From Pigoraptor vietnamica (taxonomy: Eukaryota; Opisthokonta; Filasterea), in contig CALSCQ010001224.1 of the NCBI GenBank assembly GCA_943704525.1, forward strand, positions 1 to 51,420: DNA of 51,420 nucleotides. The letters run 5' to 3'. Numbering within the stretch: the first letter of the stretch is position 1; each line of letters opens with the position of its first letter. Below are positions 1-10,553 of the stretch, piece by piece. Made by a program: the position numbers and the translations under genes. Below the pieces are notes generated by a model. The model saw nothing but the letters and a program-made list of their open reading frames with translations. It had not been told where the DNA came from and ran no database searches.

Positions 1-107
1 GCGTACGACTCCTTGCGGCGCTTCGTGCGCTTCTTCTTGTCCTTGGCATCGGCGGCGACGGCCTTGCCGGCCTTCTTCTCAGCCTTCTTTCCAGCCTTGG
101 GCGGCAT
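1..107 (-). CDS. Histone H2B, N-terminal part (cut by window edge)
   Basis: The first 35 codons of a minus-strand gene starting at ATG 107-105 read as a Lys/Ala-rich tail followed by KKRTKRRKESYA, the typical end of the H2B tail just before the first histone-fold helix. H2B pairs with H2A in the nucleosome. The rest lies to the left of the window. A TATA element on the minus strand (173-186) and divergent histone H4 604 bp away support a co-regulated histone pair. The identity rests on the RKESYA junction and the Lys-rich tail; a variant H2B cannot be excluded because the core fold is missing. Confidence 0.88.
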   Translation of the reverse strand, partial: MPPKAGKKAEKKAGKAVAADAKDKKKRTKRRKESY

Positions 108-172
108 GTTTGCGAGTGTTTCGAGACGGGGGTTTCGAAAAACGGGTGAGGGATGCGATGTCGATGCGCGAT

Positions 173-186
173 GGCCTTTTATACCC
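173..186 (-). promoter_or_regulatory. TATA element of histone H2B
   Basis: The minus strand reads GGGTATAAAAGGCC here, 66 bp upstream of the H2B start codon. The same 14 bases occur in front of H4 on the other strand, so the element is very likely a true core promoter. Confidence 0.75.
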
Positions 187-633
187 GAATAGCTGTGTGT
201 GATGATTAGGCGGGAAAGATTTGCGCGCCATGGATTTTTGTGAGGGAGTCGGATAAAAGTGGTGTTCACTATGGGAAATGTATGAAAATGCGCACAAATT
301 GAGCACACGGGGCGGATCAAAGGGCTGCTCACTATGGATTAACTATGGGATCAGCAGTGTAACCAAAAATTTGAATTGAGTTAGTATGACTAACTATGGA
401 GGAGAAAAATTGACAAATGGTCGGATAAAATGCAACTTCACTATGAGTTCACTATGGAGATCCTAAATCACTATTGGATTTCCATAGTCAAATACTATTG
501 GAAAAATTCATACTTTGGCCCAACACACTTTTCGTGCCCATCACTGTTTTCGAGTGTGTCGCCACACACACACACAACACACACACCCTCCTCCTCGCAG
601 TAAATCTTCCCGCCTTTCCCCCTCGATTCCTCA

Positions 634-1022
<389 letters not shown>

Positions 1023-1083
1023 ATGCCCCTTTGCCACCGACGAACGTCGACTCGGTCTCGCGACGGCGAACCACAACCCAACT

Positions 1084-1100
1084 GGTGTTTTTTAAACACC
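1084..1100 (+). terminator. Possible histone mRNA 3' stem-loop of H4
   Basis: GGTGTTT-TTT-AAACACC forms a perfect 7-bp hairpin 62 nt after the H4 stop and is followed by ACCCCC. Animal replication-dependent histone mRNAs end in a GG-start, CC-end hairpin with a T-rich loop followed by ACCCA, so position, sequence and flank all fit. The stem is one base longer than canonical. A purine-rich AAGGA lies about 15 nt further on, where a downstream element would be expected. Confidence 0.55.
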
Positions 1101-2114
1101 ACCCCCACACCTCAAGGATCTTTTATCATACCTATGTGCTCGCCTTTGCTTGTGTGGCCTTGTGGCCCTGCGAGGTTGAATTTTGTTGTCACACGTCTGT
1201 ACTATTGGTTGGAGTTGCTGCTTCATGCCTTACGCTCCGTGTGTGGCCTCGTGCTTTAACAGATGCTGCTGTGGCGGCATGAACATGGCGCTTTGTATTG
1301 CTCAATGGTCACGGGCCCGGCGGTGTGAGTGCGTAATTGCTGACGTTGTATGTTGTCATACAATTTTGTAGGACTCAACTTTGCAGCGGATGCGTGACCA
1401 AAAATGCGCGTTATTGTGTAACAAGTATTGTATTGTTTCTGTGGACCGTGGTTGCTGGCTGATCACTTGACGGACGACTCCATGTCCCTCGTCTTGAGAT
1501 ACAATCGTTGCTATCTGACCGCGTGCGATGTGCCCTGGCTCCATTTCGGGCCTGCTTTTCCTAAACCAACCATGCAATACGTGGTACTATGGACAACATG
1601 CAGTAAGCACCTTTGTCAGATACGCTGCGCACACGCGCACACGTGCACACGCACACAGACGTCCTAACTGTGAGCAAGTCTGCGCTCGCGTGGGCGTGGT
1701 CGAAGGTACGGCCGATGCGGTTGTTGGAGGAAAGTCTCCTTGCCGAGCACCAATCGAGCAACAACAGACGCACGCGAGCAGATGCAGTAGACCCTGCGAA
1801 CCAGCGTTGTAACGAGTCGCAATGACTGCCCGTCCATTTCTTCAGCTTAAACAATATGTGACAAGGACGAGAACACAGACGTACGCCACGGGCATGCAAT
1901 CGACTGTTGCAACTACCACCTGGCCGCTCGCGCTCACCAAGGTCTCGTTTTCGCTTCGCCCCCGCGTCTCTACCCCTTCTGTCTCTACCCCTTCTGTTGC
2001 CTTTTCCTCTCTCCCACCTCCTTCGTTTTTTCCCCTTCCCTTTTTCATTGTTACGCACGCTGCGCACGCAAAAGTCGACCGACAGCCGGAATAATGGCAT
2101 CGCGGACACGGTTC
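1101..2114. other. Intergenic region between H4 and LRR1 3' ends
   Basis: No convincing gene. It contains a short CA-rich stretch near 1625-1660, a CT-rich stretch near 1970-2050 with a repeated TCTACCCCTTCTG unit, and one isolated ACTATGG at about 1586. Open frames here are short and lack recognisable protein signatures. Confidence 0.5.
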
Positions 2115-3236
2115 TCAATCTTTCCTCCGTTCCCCGCGCCCTATCACCGGTGGTTGGAAACCAGCGGCGACATCAAACCCTCTTATTCGATTGATAATGT
2201 ACGCATCAATGGTACGACTGTAGCCGTCCCATCGACGCAGTTCCAGCGGAAGGCCCTCACAGCAGACTGTGTTGAGCACTCTCACCGACGAAAGCGCCGA
2301 AATGTCCGTTATGTTGACGCAGAAGGCGATATCAAGCTCACGCACACCCCCGAGCATGCTCACGTCACGCACGGGCGTCTCGCGAAGCGACAGCCTGCGC
2401 ACGCCCGCGAGCGCAGAGACGTCCTCCACTGGGCAATGGTCGAGCACGAGGGTGTCGACCCCGCCGAGTGCAGACACATCGCGCACGTTCATGCACCACG
2501 ACAGGTCCAAATACTTGACGGAACGAAGCGACGACACGTCCGAAAATGAGCCAAATATGCGCAAGTAAGTCGCATTCCCAAGCACCGCAACATCGGCGTC
2601 GTCGGCAGCCACAACGCTCACGCACGTCGACCGCGCAAGGGGCGAGAAATCGCCAGTGAAGTCCCCCAAACACACGGTGTGGACGCCCTCCAATGCGCGC
2701 ATGTCCCTCGCGAGCGGACAACTGCTCATACCGAAGTAGCGCAGGCGACCGTTCGCCAGCGGAGACAAATCGACGAGCGAGTCCAAGAATGAAATCTCGA
2801 GCACTTCGACGTTGCGCAGCGCACTGAGGTCCGTAATGTTGTGACTGTGGCTGAAGCGCAGCGCAACGGCCGACCCAAGCACGTCGAGGTCGGCGTTCGT
2901 GAAGGGTATCGTGTTGCGCACATCGAGCGTGCGGAACCCTCGCAGCGCCGACACGTGCTTGAGCACACGGATATTGGACAAATCAACGAGTGTGTGCTCG
3001 CGCGGGAAAATCGAAGGAAACGCCGTGTCGTCCGTACACAGCCTGCTCGCTGCGTCGCATTGGAGAACGAACGGGCGCACGCGCGACACGAGCTCACGCA
3101 GGCTGCGGTTGACCTTGCGCACGGCCACAACCTCCTTGTCCCCAAGATAGGGCACGACATGCGACAGAAACACCTCCACAGGAAGGTCCAACAGGAGACT
3201 GCGCCCGTGCGAGGGAGGAAGAGAGTCTTCGCACAT
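2115..3236 (-). CDS. F-box / leucine-rich-repeat protein (copy 1)
   Basis: Intronless, 373 residues. Residues about 14-55 look like an F-box (LLLDLPVEVFLSHVVPYLGD followed by a VRKVNRSLRELV helix), the module that docks to Skp1 in SCF ubiquitin ligases. The rest is short LRRs of about 20-22 residues of the form LxLxxCxxVxDVSALxGV, many ending DVSAL or DISAL. The start at 3236 (MCEDSL) matches the start of copy 3 (MCDDAL); an upstream in-frame extension is not shared by the paralogues. Homologues lie at 15569-16695 and 17104-18270. A substrate-recruiting role in ubiquitylation is inferred from architecture; the target is unknown. The F-box is divergent, so a purely structural LRR role is the alternative. 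Confidence 0.8.
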   Translation of the reverse strand: MCEDSLPPSHGRSLLLDLPVEVFLSHVVPYLGDKEVVAVRKVNRSLRELVSRVRPFVLQCDAASRLCTDDTAFPSIFPREHTLVDLSNIRVLKHVSALRGFRTLDVRNTIPFTNADLDVLGSAVALRFSHSHNITDLSALRNVEVLEISFLDSLVDLSPLANGRLRYFGMSSCPLARDMRALEGVHTVCLGDFTGDFSPLARSTCVSVVAADDADVAVLGNATYLRIFGSFSDVSSLRSVKYLDLSWCMNVRDVSALGGVDTLVLDHCPVEDVSALAGVRRLSLRETPVRDVSMLGGVRELDIAFCVNITDISALSSVRVLNTVCCEGLPLELRRWDGYSRTIDAYIINRIRGFDVAAGFQPPVIGRGERRKD

Positions 3237-4072
3237 TGCTTCGTGACCGTGTGAACGAGCGCAGGGAGAGATGCCGGCGACGCAAGTGCCACTCTCCGCA
3301 GTCGCAGCGACGAGTGGACTCCCCCGCTCGGCCACGCCCATCGCAGCGCGCTCTGTCGCCATGGGTGAGAACAAAAGCCTTTCTCACTTGGAGATGGACG
3401 CGTCGCTGTTACCGAGCCAGTCACCACTGCCGGTCACTCTCCACAATCAAAAACTGCCCATTTACGTTCGGAAATGGAGGCGCCCTTCGACGTTCTCGGT
3501 TTTGACGCCCATCCCCCCATCGATGGGCCAACGCACTTCACAAAAAAAAACACAGCGTGACAACGGCCATCTTCGGCCATCACGTGACCTCCATATCAGG
3601 CCTAATTCGGACGCATTCCTCAAGTAAGTCCCAGCCAATCGGAGCGAGGGGTGTCGGCATGCACGGTCACACAGTCCCACACGCACGCACACACGCACGC
3701 ACACACCTCTCTCGCCTCGTACACTCTGCGTCATGGCACCCCCGCGCATTTTGACGTGCTTCATGTGGCTATCTTTACTCAAAGAGCAAAACGTAATTCA
3801 AATTTATCTTCCCGTTTGTGTTTGCGGCGACACTCAAAAGGGGCGTGTCGCCATTCGCGGCGTGGCTATTCATCTTTTCTCACCACTCGGATAACCCGTT
3901 TCTATCTCGTCACTCTCCGTCCCCACGTCCGCGCATTTGTGAGAGGGGCACCTCGTCTTCTTCGCTTCTCTGTTGGTGGCTCAAAAGCGGTTCGAGTGGT
4001 TGCTGCGTCGCGTGCACGTGCGTCGACATTGGCTGACGAGCGGTTGACGCATCGACTCCGACGTACGGTGCC
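3237..4072. other. Divergent spacer between LRR1 and ABHD18
   Basis: Upstream region of both genes. Bases 3255-3300 resemble the 5' flanks of LRR copies 2 and 3 (a GGCGACG...CACTC block), so the LRR promoter was duplicated with the gene. A CA-rich tract lies at 3680-3712. No coding exon recognised. Confidence 0.45.
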
Positions 4073-5701
4073 ATGGCGGCGACCATTGGACAGTCGGCCG
4101 CGGCGAGGGCAAGCGCGCTCGATCGCATCTTTCGTCAGTTTGTTATGCGCACGCGCTTTTTCCAGGACGGCTTTGGGACGGTGGAAGAGATCAACCGCAT
4201 CCTTACTCTCCGGTCGTGGGCCTTTTCGAGCCGGGACAACGTGCGGGCGCTCGTTGCGCCTCGCCACCCTGTGACTATTGACAAGGTACTCAGAGAGGCT
4301 GCATGCGGTCATTGTGTGTGAATTTATGCATGGCTGCTGCATGTGTGTGCCGATGTGTTTTGTGTTGCGTACATTCGCGCGTGTGACGTGTTTACGTCTC
4401 GGACAGGGATGTGCTCACACGCTCACGTCACATTGGGCACACAAAAGGCACACGTGCATATGTGCCATGTGTGTAAGAGTATGGGAGCATGTTGGGTCCG
4501 TCAGGGAGTGTAGTGTCTGTGTGTTTATATGGGCGTGCTAGCTGACCATCCCCCCCCCCTCCCCCCCCGCTTCCTTCACGGCGCAGATGGAGACCCAGCG
4601 CGACTGCCGCGTGTTCTCCGGCCACCTCCGCGCCCCACTCACCGAGTGTCTTCCCGGCGCACTCCCAAAAGAGAGCGAAACGGCGCACTTTGAAATGATA
4701 CTCCCCAAAGCACCGCAACAGCGACAGCCCATCGTCATCCACTTTGGCGGCACCGGCGACCACTTTTTCTGGCGGCGGCGCGTCTTCCTCGCCCGCCCTC
4801 TCCTCGCGCACGGCATCGGATCGATCATCCTCGAGAACCCGTTCTACGGCGTTCGCAAGCCCGCGCGGCAGTACCGTTCGTCTCTCCGGCGCCTCACGGA
4901 CCTCTTCGTAATGGGGGCGGCGCTCGTGCTCGAGTCTGTCGCGCTGTTCCAGTGGTGTGAACAGCAGGGCTACGGCCCGTTTGGAGTGACGGGGATATCG
5001 ATGGGCGGGCACATGGCGTCGCTGGCCGCGGGTGCATGGCACAAGCCGCTGGCGATCGTCCCGTGCCTGTCTGCGAGCAGTGCTGCGGCGGTGTTTACGA
5101 AGGGCGTCATGTCGCACGCGTGTGCGTGGAAGGAGCTGTCGGAGCAGCTCAAGGACGAGGGACCGGTGGGTGTTGTGGGGACAGACGCATTGGACTGCAG
5201 TGGCTGCATGGAAGTAGTATGGGCTCATAATGGGCTCACCATGTGCATATATATTTCTGTCTCGTTGCACGACTGTCAGTGGGAGTTCAACCCCTATGAC
5301 GGCGTACTGAACTGAGGTCTTTGCATGACATGTTTCACCATTCCCATTCTCACCCACGCCGCTTCTCTCTGCAGAACATTCGCAAGGTGCTCCAGGCGGC
5401 CTCCCTCCAGTACTCGACGACGCCCACAAACCTCCACGAGGAAACTGTCGCCATGATGCGCTGCCTGCTTGACGAAGCCACGTCCCTCCGCAACTTCCTC
5501 GTTCCCGTGAGCACCGCCGCCTCCATCTTTGTCGTCGCGCGCAACGACGCGTACGTTCCCCCGGAGTCTTCCGAGCCCGTGCGACAGCTATGGCCCGGCA
5601 GCGAGCTGCGCTACGTCGACGGCGGTCACGTTAGCTCGTTCTTGTTGCGGCAGAAGGATTTTCGCCGCGCGATTACCGACGCGTTCGATCGTCTGGAGTG
5701 A
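4073..5701 (+). CDS. ABHD18: ABHD18-family alpha/beta hydrolase
   Basis: Three exons, 4073-4285, 4587-5213 and 5375-5701, give 388 residues, close to the family once the variable loop of animal proteins is discounted. The match to ABHD18 (DUF2048) runs end to end: N-terminal RTRFFQDGFGTVEEI, HFGGTGDHFFWRRR as the oxyanion region, LFVMGGALVLES-like helix, nucleophile elbow GISMGGHMAS with the catalytic Ser, VVARNDAYVP with the likely acid Asp, and DGGHVSSFL with the catalytic His near the end. ABHD18 has recently been linked to cardiolipin deacylation in mitochondria; that role is from the animal family and not visible here. Introns are phase 0 with GT-AG ends; intron 1 is GT-rich and ends in a poly-C tract before its acceptor. 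Confidence 0.93.
4286..4586 (+). other. ABHD18 intron 1 (GT-rich, C-tract before acceptor)
   Basis: Intron between DK and METQRDC. It is rich in GTGTGTG motifs on the sense strand and has two C-runs (4551-4568) just before the CAG acceptor at 4584-4586. Confidence 0.8.
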
Positions 5702-6282
5702 GCGTGCACAAGTGCTCTCTCTCTTTGCCACCGTGACAATCTATGTGTATGTGCGTCTGGGCATATGCTATGTGCGTGCATTCTGCGTACATTAGGGACT
5801 TTTCCTCCTGCGTCCCTGATTAATGGTGTGTGGATGTGCTGCGAGTGCCATCGTGTGGCCTTGACGCCCCACGAGCGCGCTTCGCCCGAACTGTAAATAC
5901 TTTGCGTCGTCGTCGATTTCATTTCGTGTGTATGAGTGTGGTTACGCGCGTGCGTGCGTGTCGTGCCTTCGCCGCGACCTGGCGTTGTGACGTGTGGCGC
6001 CAACGTTTTGAACTGTGCACGCGAGGGGTTTATTCACTCTCGCGTTTGCGACTGTTCATGTAAATACAGCCGAAAGAAAAGAAGAAAAAACGTGTGAGCG
6101 TGTGTGTGGGAGCACTTTGCCAAATCACGTGCTCGATTTTGCTCCACTTGATCGATGACTCACGCAGACTGCCGTTGGACGGGTCCAACAAACAGATCAT
6201 TTTCGTTCTCACTCTATTTTGTGCGTCCCTCTGCGTTTGCACCCGTGTGCGCACGCATTGACGCGTGCGTCGTCGTTTCAGC
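5702..6282. other. Spacer between ABHD18 and CARS
   Basis: Contains the ABHD18 3' region and CARS promoter. No coding exon recognised. An A-rich patch (6070-6090) and a TG-rich stretch (6090-6110) are the only features seen. Confidence 0.4.
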
Positions 6283-6820
6283 ATGCTGCAGAGGGCGTTG
6301 CTTGTCAAAGCGCGATCTCACAAGGATGCCGTGCGACACGTGCGCGTGTCATGCGTGCGCTCCCTCTCGACCGCAACGAAGAGCAAGACGGAAGTGAACG
6401 ACACAGGCGTGCGCATATACAACTCGCTGAGGGATCGCATTGAGCCGCTTGTTGTTGCGCGTGGTCGGCCTATGTCGTGGTACGCGTGTGGACCGACAGT
6501 GTACGACGTGGCGCATCTCGGCCATGCAAGGTGTGTGATTCACGTGAGGAGTGTGCCGTCTCCTTCTGACGGTGCGGTGTGTTTTACACTGAGCTCTCTC
6601 TCCCACGTGCACTCAGACACATGCGTGCGCGCATGTGAGTGCACGCAGACACACGCTGGCATATGCTCACACTGGCATTTGTATATCGCACACCCAGTTG
6701 CTATGTGCGCTTCGACATTGTGCGTCGCATACTCCAGAACTACTTTCGCCTCCCGATTGTGCAGGTGAGTGGTTGGCCACCGAGGTGTGACGGGGGCTTG
6801 TGTGTGAGAGTGTGTGTGTG

Positions 6821-6866
<46 letters not shown>

Positions 6867-9800
6867 GTGTGTGTGCGCGCGCGCGCGTGTGTGTGTGTGT
6901 GTATGTATGTGTGTGTGTGTGTGTATGCGTGCGTGCATGAGCCTGTGTGTGCGTGCATTTTAGCTGCAAATACTTCTATTGAAACTGCGTGCGTGACACG
7001 GACTGTCCTGTTGTGCGTGTGTGTGCGCATGTGCGTGCGTGCAGGTAATGGGAATGACCGACGTCGACGACAAAATCCTCGCAAAGGCGACTGCGCTTGG
7101 CGTTCACCCGACCGAAGTTGCGCGGCAATACGAGGCCCTCTTCGCGAAGGACATGGCGGCATTAGGGGTGCGTCGGCGTGCACACTGTGTCACCATATCT
7201 CCCTTGTATCTCTCTGCGTGCCTCGCTCTGAGCCACTCGTGTATCTCTTGCTGTTTCACCCGCGTGTCCCTCTCTGTGTCCCTTTGTGTCTTCGCATTCA
7301 TCCACTCTGTAACTCCCTGTGTCTTGACATTCAATCACTCGGTGTGTCTTCGCATCCATCCACTGATGAGTTCATGCTGTGTCTTCACTCATGTATCTCT
7401 CACCGTCTCGCCCGTGTGTCACTCTCTGCGTCTCCCTGTGTCTTCGCATCCATCCACTGATGAGTTCATGCTGTGTCTTCACTCATGTATCTCTCACCGT
7501 CTCGCCCGTGTGTCACTCTCTGTGTCTCCCTGTGTCTTCACATTCATCCACTCTGCTGCACTCAATGAGTTCATGCTGTGTCTTCGTCACACGTCTTGTC
7601 GCCTCTGCCGTATTGAACGATTCCCAGTGACTCTCCCATACTCAGTTTCCCATCGCCTCACCCTTTATCGGTCGTTCTGTGCAAAGCTGAGAAACGCCGA
7701 CAGCTGTCAAACCATAGTAACGACTTGCACATTACGTGGGTGCAATTCGCGCAAGCTGACCCTCCCTTCTCGCAGGTCCTTCCCCCGCACTGGATTGCGC
7801 GCGTGTCAGAGCACATCGACGACATTGTCGCGTTCGTGCGGCGTCTCGAATCACGTGAGTTTGCGTACACTGCGGGCGACGGCGGAGTCTACTTTGACAC
7901 GCGAAAGCTGCCGAACTACGGCGCACTTGCGCGGGGGCGCGAGGCATCGCAATGGGACGACGAGTCGACAGAAGGCAAAGGTGAGCTTTCTTTCTCTCCA
8001 TCTCTCTCCACGTGCGCTGATAGAGTCGATGAGGGATCAACCCATGTGACTGTCGCGAACTGAGGTCTCTGCGTGCGCTTTAGTGGATGGACAGCTGTCT
8101 ATGAGTAAGGACTGAAGGGTGTCTGAGTGCAATTGGCGTTGTGCAGTCCAGTTGTGCATGCGGCGTTGCAACTTAGATAAGCGCACTAAATACAGTCAAT
8201 ATATACGGCGCACAGTCGCGCAGCAAGGCACGCACGCGCCTTCTCACACGCGCTCTCGTGCACCTTCGCAGCGTCCGTTAAGCGCCATCCGGCGGACTTT
8301 GCGCTGTGGAAGCCGTGGAAGGCGGGTGAATCGCTGTCGTGGGACTCGCCGTGGGGCAAGGGGCGCCCCGGGTGGCACATCGAGTGCTCGGCCATGGCAA
8401 GGTATGGCGTGTGTCGCCGTCACGTTGTGCTATAATGCCCGGCACAAGTCCTGTCTATTCTGCTGTCACTTGTGTGTGCCCCGAGTGTTACATGGGCCAA
8501 AGTAGATGGGAGAAGGGGGCTTGTATGATGACTCCATGACGTTGTATAGCCTCTCTCCTTCGTTCACTCACACGTGCAGTTAGCACTGAAAACGCAACGC
8601 GCGTTGCAATGGACTCGGCCCTTTGTGCTTTCGTTCATCCGCTGACATTGACGCAGCCGAATGTTTGGTGCGCACCTGGACTTGCACTCGGGCGGCATCG
8701 ACCTTCGCTTTCCACACCACAACAACGAAGTGGCGCAGTGTGTGGCGCATCACGGGTGTGAACAGTGGGGGAATTACTTCATGCACTCGGGTAAGTGGCA
8801 TGTGCTGTGTGTTTGAGGCACGATGCACGCCGCGCTCACTCTCACGCAGACTCAAACGCACGCGCACATCCTTAACCCATAACGCACGCATGCACATCCC
8901 GCACACACACGCGCGCGCATGCAAGCCTCCCACTCATGCATCGTCCGACGATGCCCAGGGCACGTCCACATTGAGGGCCGCAAGATGTCCAAATCACTGA
9001 AGAACTTTGTCTCCATCGCCGATTTTCTCGGCTCGGGCGACGCGGCCGCAACGCGCGCGCGCCACTTTCGCATTCTCTGCCTCCTTTCTTCGTACCGCTC
9101 AAACATTGAGATAGGGGACCCCTCGTCCGCCCTCGTCCACGCCGAAACCGTCGACAAGAAGATTTCGGCGCTTTTTGAGATCGTCGGGGCGGTGTCTGGT
9201 GTCGGGAGCGGCGGCTCAAGCGAGTGGGGCGCCTCGCTGCCGTCGATGCGCTGGGGGAAGGAAGAGGAGGAACTGCTGAAAGCGTGAGTGTGCGATTGTG
9301 TGTGTGTGTACTGCAGAGTATGCAAGACGCTGTGGACGGAAACACCTGGCACACATGCGGACTTGGATCTCCGCCCCCTTTTAGTGTTGACTATGTGTTA
9401 CCAGTCTCTTCTCAATTGCAGTCTCTCACACTAGCGGGCCTCTCTGTCGCAGGCTTTCCGATACCGAGATGGCCGTCGATGGCGCCCTTCGCAGCGACTT
9501 CAGCACGCCGGAAGTGGTCATGGCCACACTCGCGCTCGTCAGCCGGGCGCACGCGTACATTATGGGCGCGTGGACGGCGTCGTCGGGTGGCAACGTGGCC
9601 AACACGGCGGGCGCTGTGCACCTGCCCCTCGTCGCGAATGTCGCGCGCTTCATCAACGAGACTTTCTCAGTGTTCGGCGTGTCGTACAGTCACGTGAGTG
9701 AATTGCATGAAGGCTAGTGGGTTGCCATTGCTCTCTCGCTTCCCCCCGTTCCGCTGACGCGTTCGTCCCGTTGGTGCACGTGCACAGGGAAAGACAGTCG

Positions 9801-10253
9801 CGGCGGGCGGCGATTTCGACGCTGCCGTCGACGTTTTGAGCGTTTTTCGCACGAGCGTGCGGAATGCCGCGCTCGCGACTATGAGGGACGCGCGGCGTGG
9901 CGGGAAAGACGGTGGTGCGAAGGAAGTTGGCGGGAAAGCGCCGGAACTTGCTTCGTCAATACTTGCCGCGTGCGACGGCCTGAGAGACGAGAGCCTCAAG
10001 CGAATCGGTGTTGCCTTCAAGGTACGAAATGCCCCGTTGCTGTATTCGTGCGTGCGCGCTTGCGAATGTGTTGTGGTTGTCGAGTGTTGCATGGGTTTGT
10101 GCGTGTGTGCTTGTGCTTGTGTTGTTTGCGCTGGTTGTCATAGATGCATCTCATCTGCTGTTTGCGAATCGGCCTGAACATCATGTTGGCCGTGTGCAGG
10201 ACACGCCGTCCGGTGGCACTTGGACGAGAGGCACACCCGATGGGAAGAGTTGA
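6283..10253 (+). CDS. CARS2: Cysteinyl-tRNA synthetase, mitochondrial (CARS2) type
   Basis: Ten exons: 6283-6530, 6698-6764, 7045-7167, 7776-7980, 8272-8401, 8657-8790, 8959-9283, 9453-9693, 9788-10021, 10200-10253; 586 residues. It charges tRNA-Cys with cysteine using ATP. Class I signatures are clear: [16 protein letters not shown] contains the HIGH-type motif, GMTDVDDKI follows, and [11 protein letters not shown] is the KMSKS loop. Zinc ligands are conserved: Cys of CGPTVYD, Cys of GWHIECSAM, and His/Glu of [12 protein letters not shown]. Exon 2 restores the [12 protein letters not shown] junction seen in animal CARS2. The first 40 residues are rich in Arg, Lys and Ser with few acids, as in a mitochondrial leader. 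No second CysRS is in the window, so dual targeting is possible. All introns are GT-AG. Confidence 0.94.
6808..6960 (+). repeat. (GT)n microsatellite in CARS intron 2
   Basis: Long alternating GT/GC tract on the sense strand, starting about 40 nt after the GTGAGT donor at 6765. Alternating purine-pyrimidine stretches such as GCGCGCGCGTGTG can adopt Z-DNA. Confidence 0.95.
7345..7600 (+). repeat. 94-bp minisatellite in CARS intron 3
   Basis: Two nearly identical 94-bp units (7345-7438 and 7439-7532) with a partial third; each contains a TCTTCGCATCCATCCACTGA block and a CACTCATGTATCTCTCACCG block. Degenerate earlier fragments start near 7285. The intron spans 7168-7775. Confidence 0.85.
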
Positions 10254-10553
10254 GGTCAAGTCGCGGTCAGGTGCTAGCGCGAGGACGAGTGACCGACGGA
10301 AAGCAGTGTCGACTCACACGGTTGAGATGCCCGTGACGAGACGCCATTTTGCGAAACTGCAATGTGTTCATTTCGGCACTGTCCTCGCTATGATTTCGCA
10401 ATAGTTATGTATTATCACATATGCATAACGCGAAGGGGCGTCGTAAATAAACGGACTGCCGCTCGCGTGAAACACAGTATCAAGGCACAACACGCACACA
10501 CGCACTTGTATACACGCACGCACACGCACGGGAGCAGCACATCACGTGCCCGC
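10254..10553. other. Convergent 3' spacer between CARS and MFS
   Basis: Three-prime flanks of two convergent genes. A short CA-rich tract lies at 10490-10530 and AATAAA at 10446. Nothing else recognised. Confidence 0.4.

Noticed and set aside
7345-7600. Repeats with spacers as a CRISPR array
   Set aside because: Tandem 94-bp units without unique spacers, inside a eukaryotic intron.
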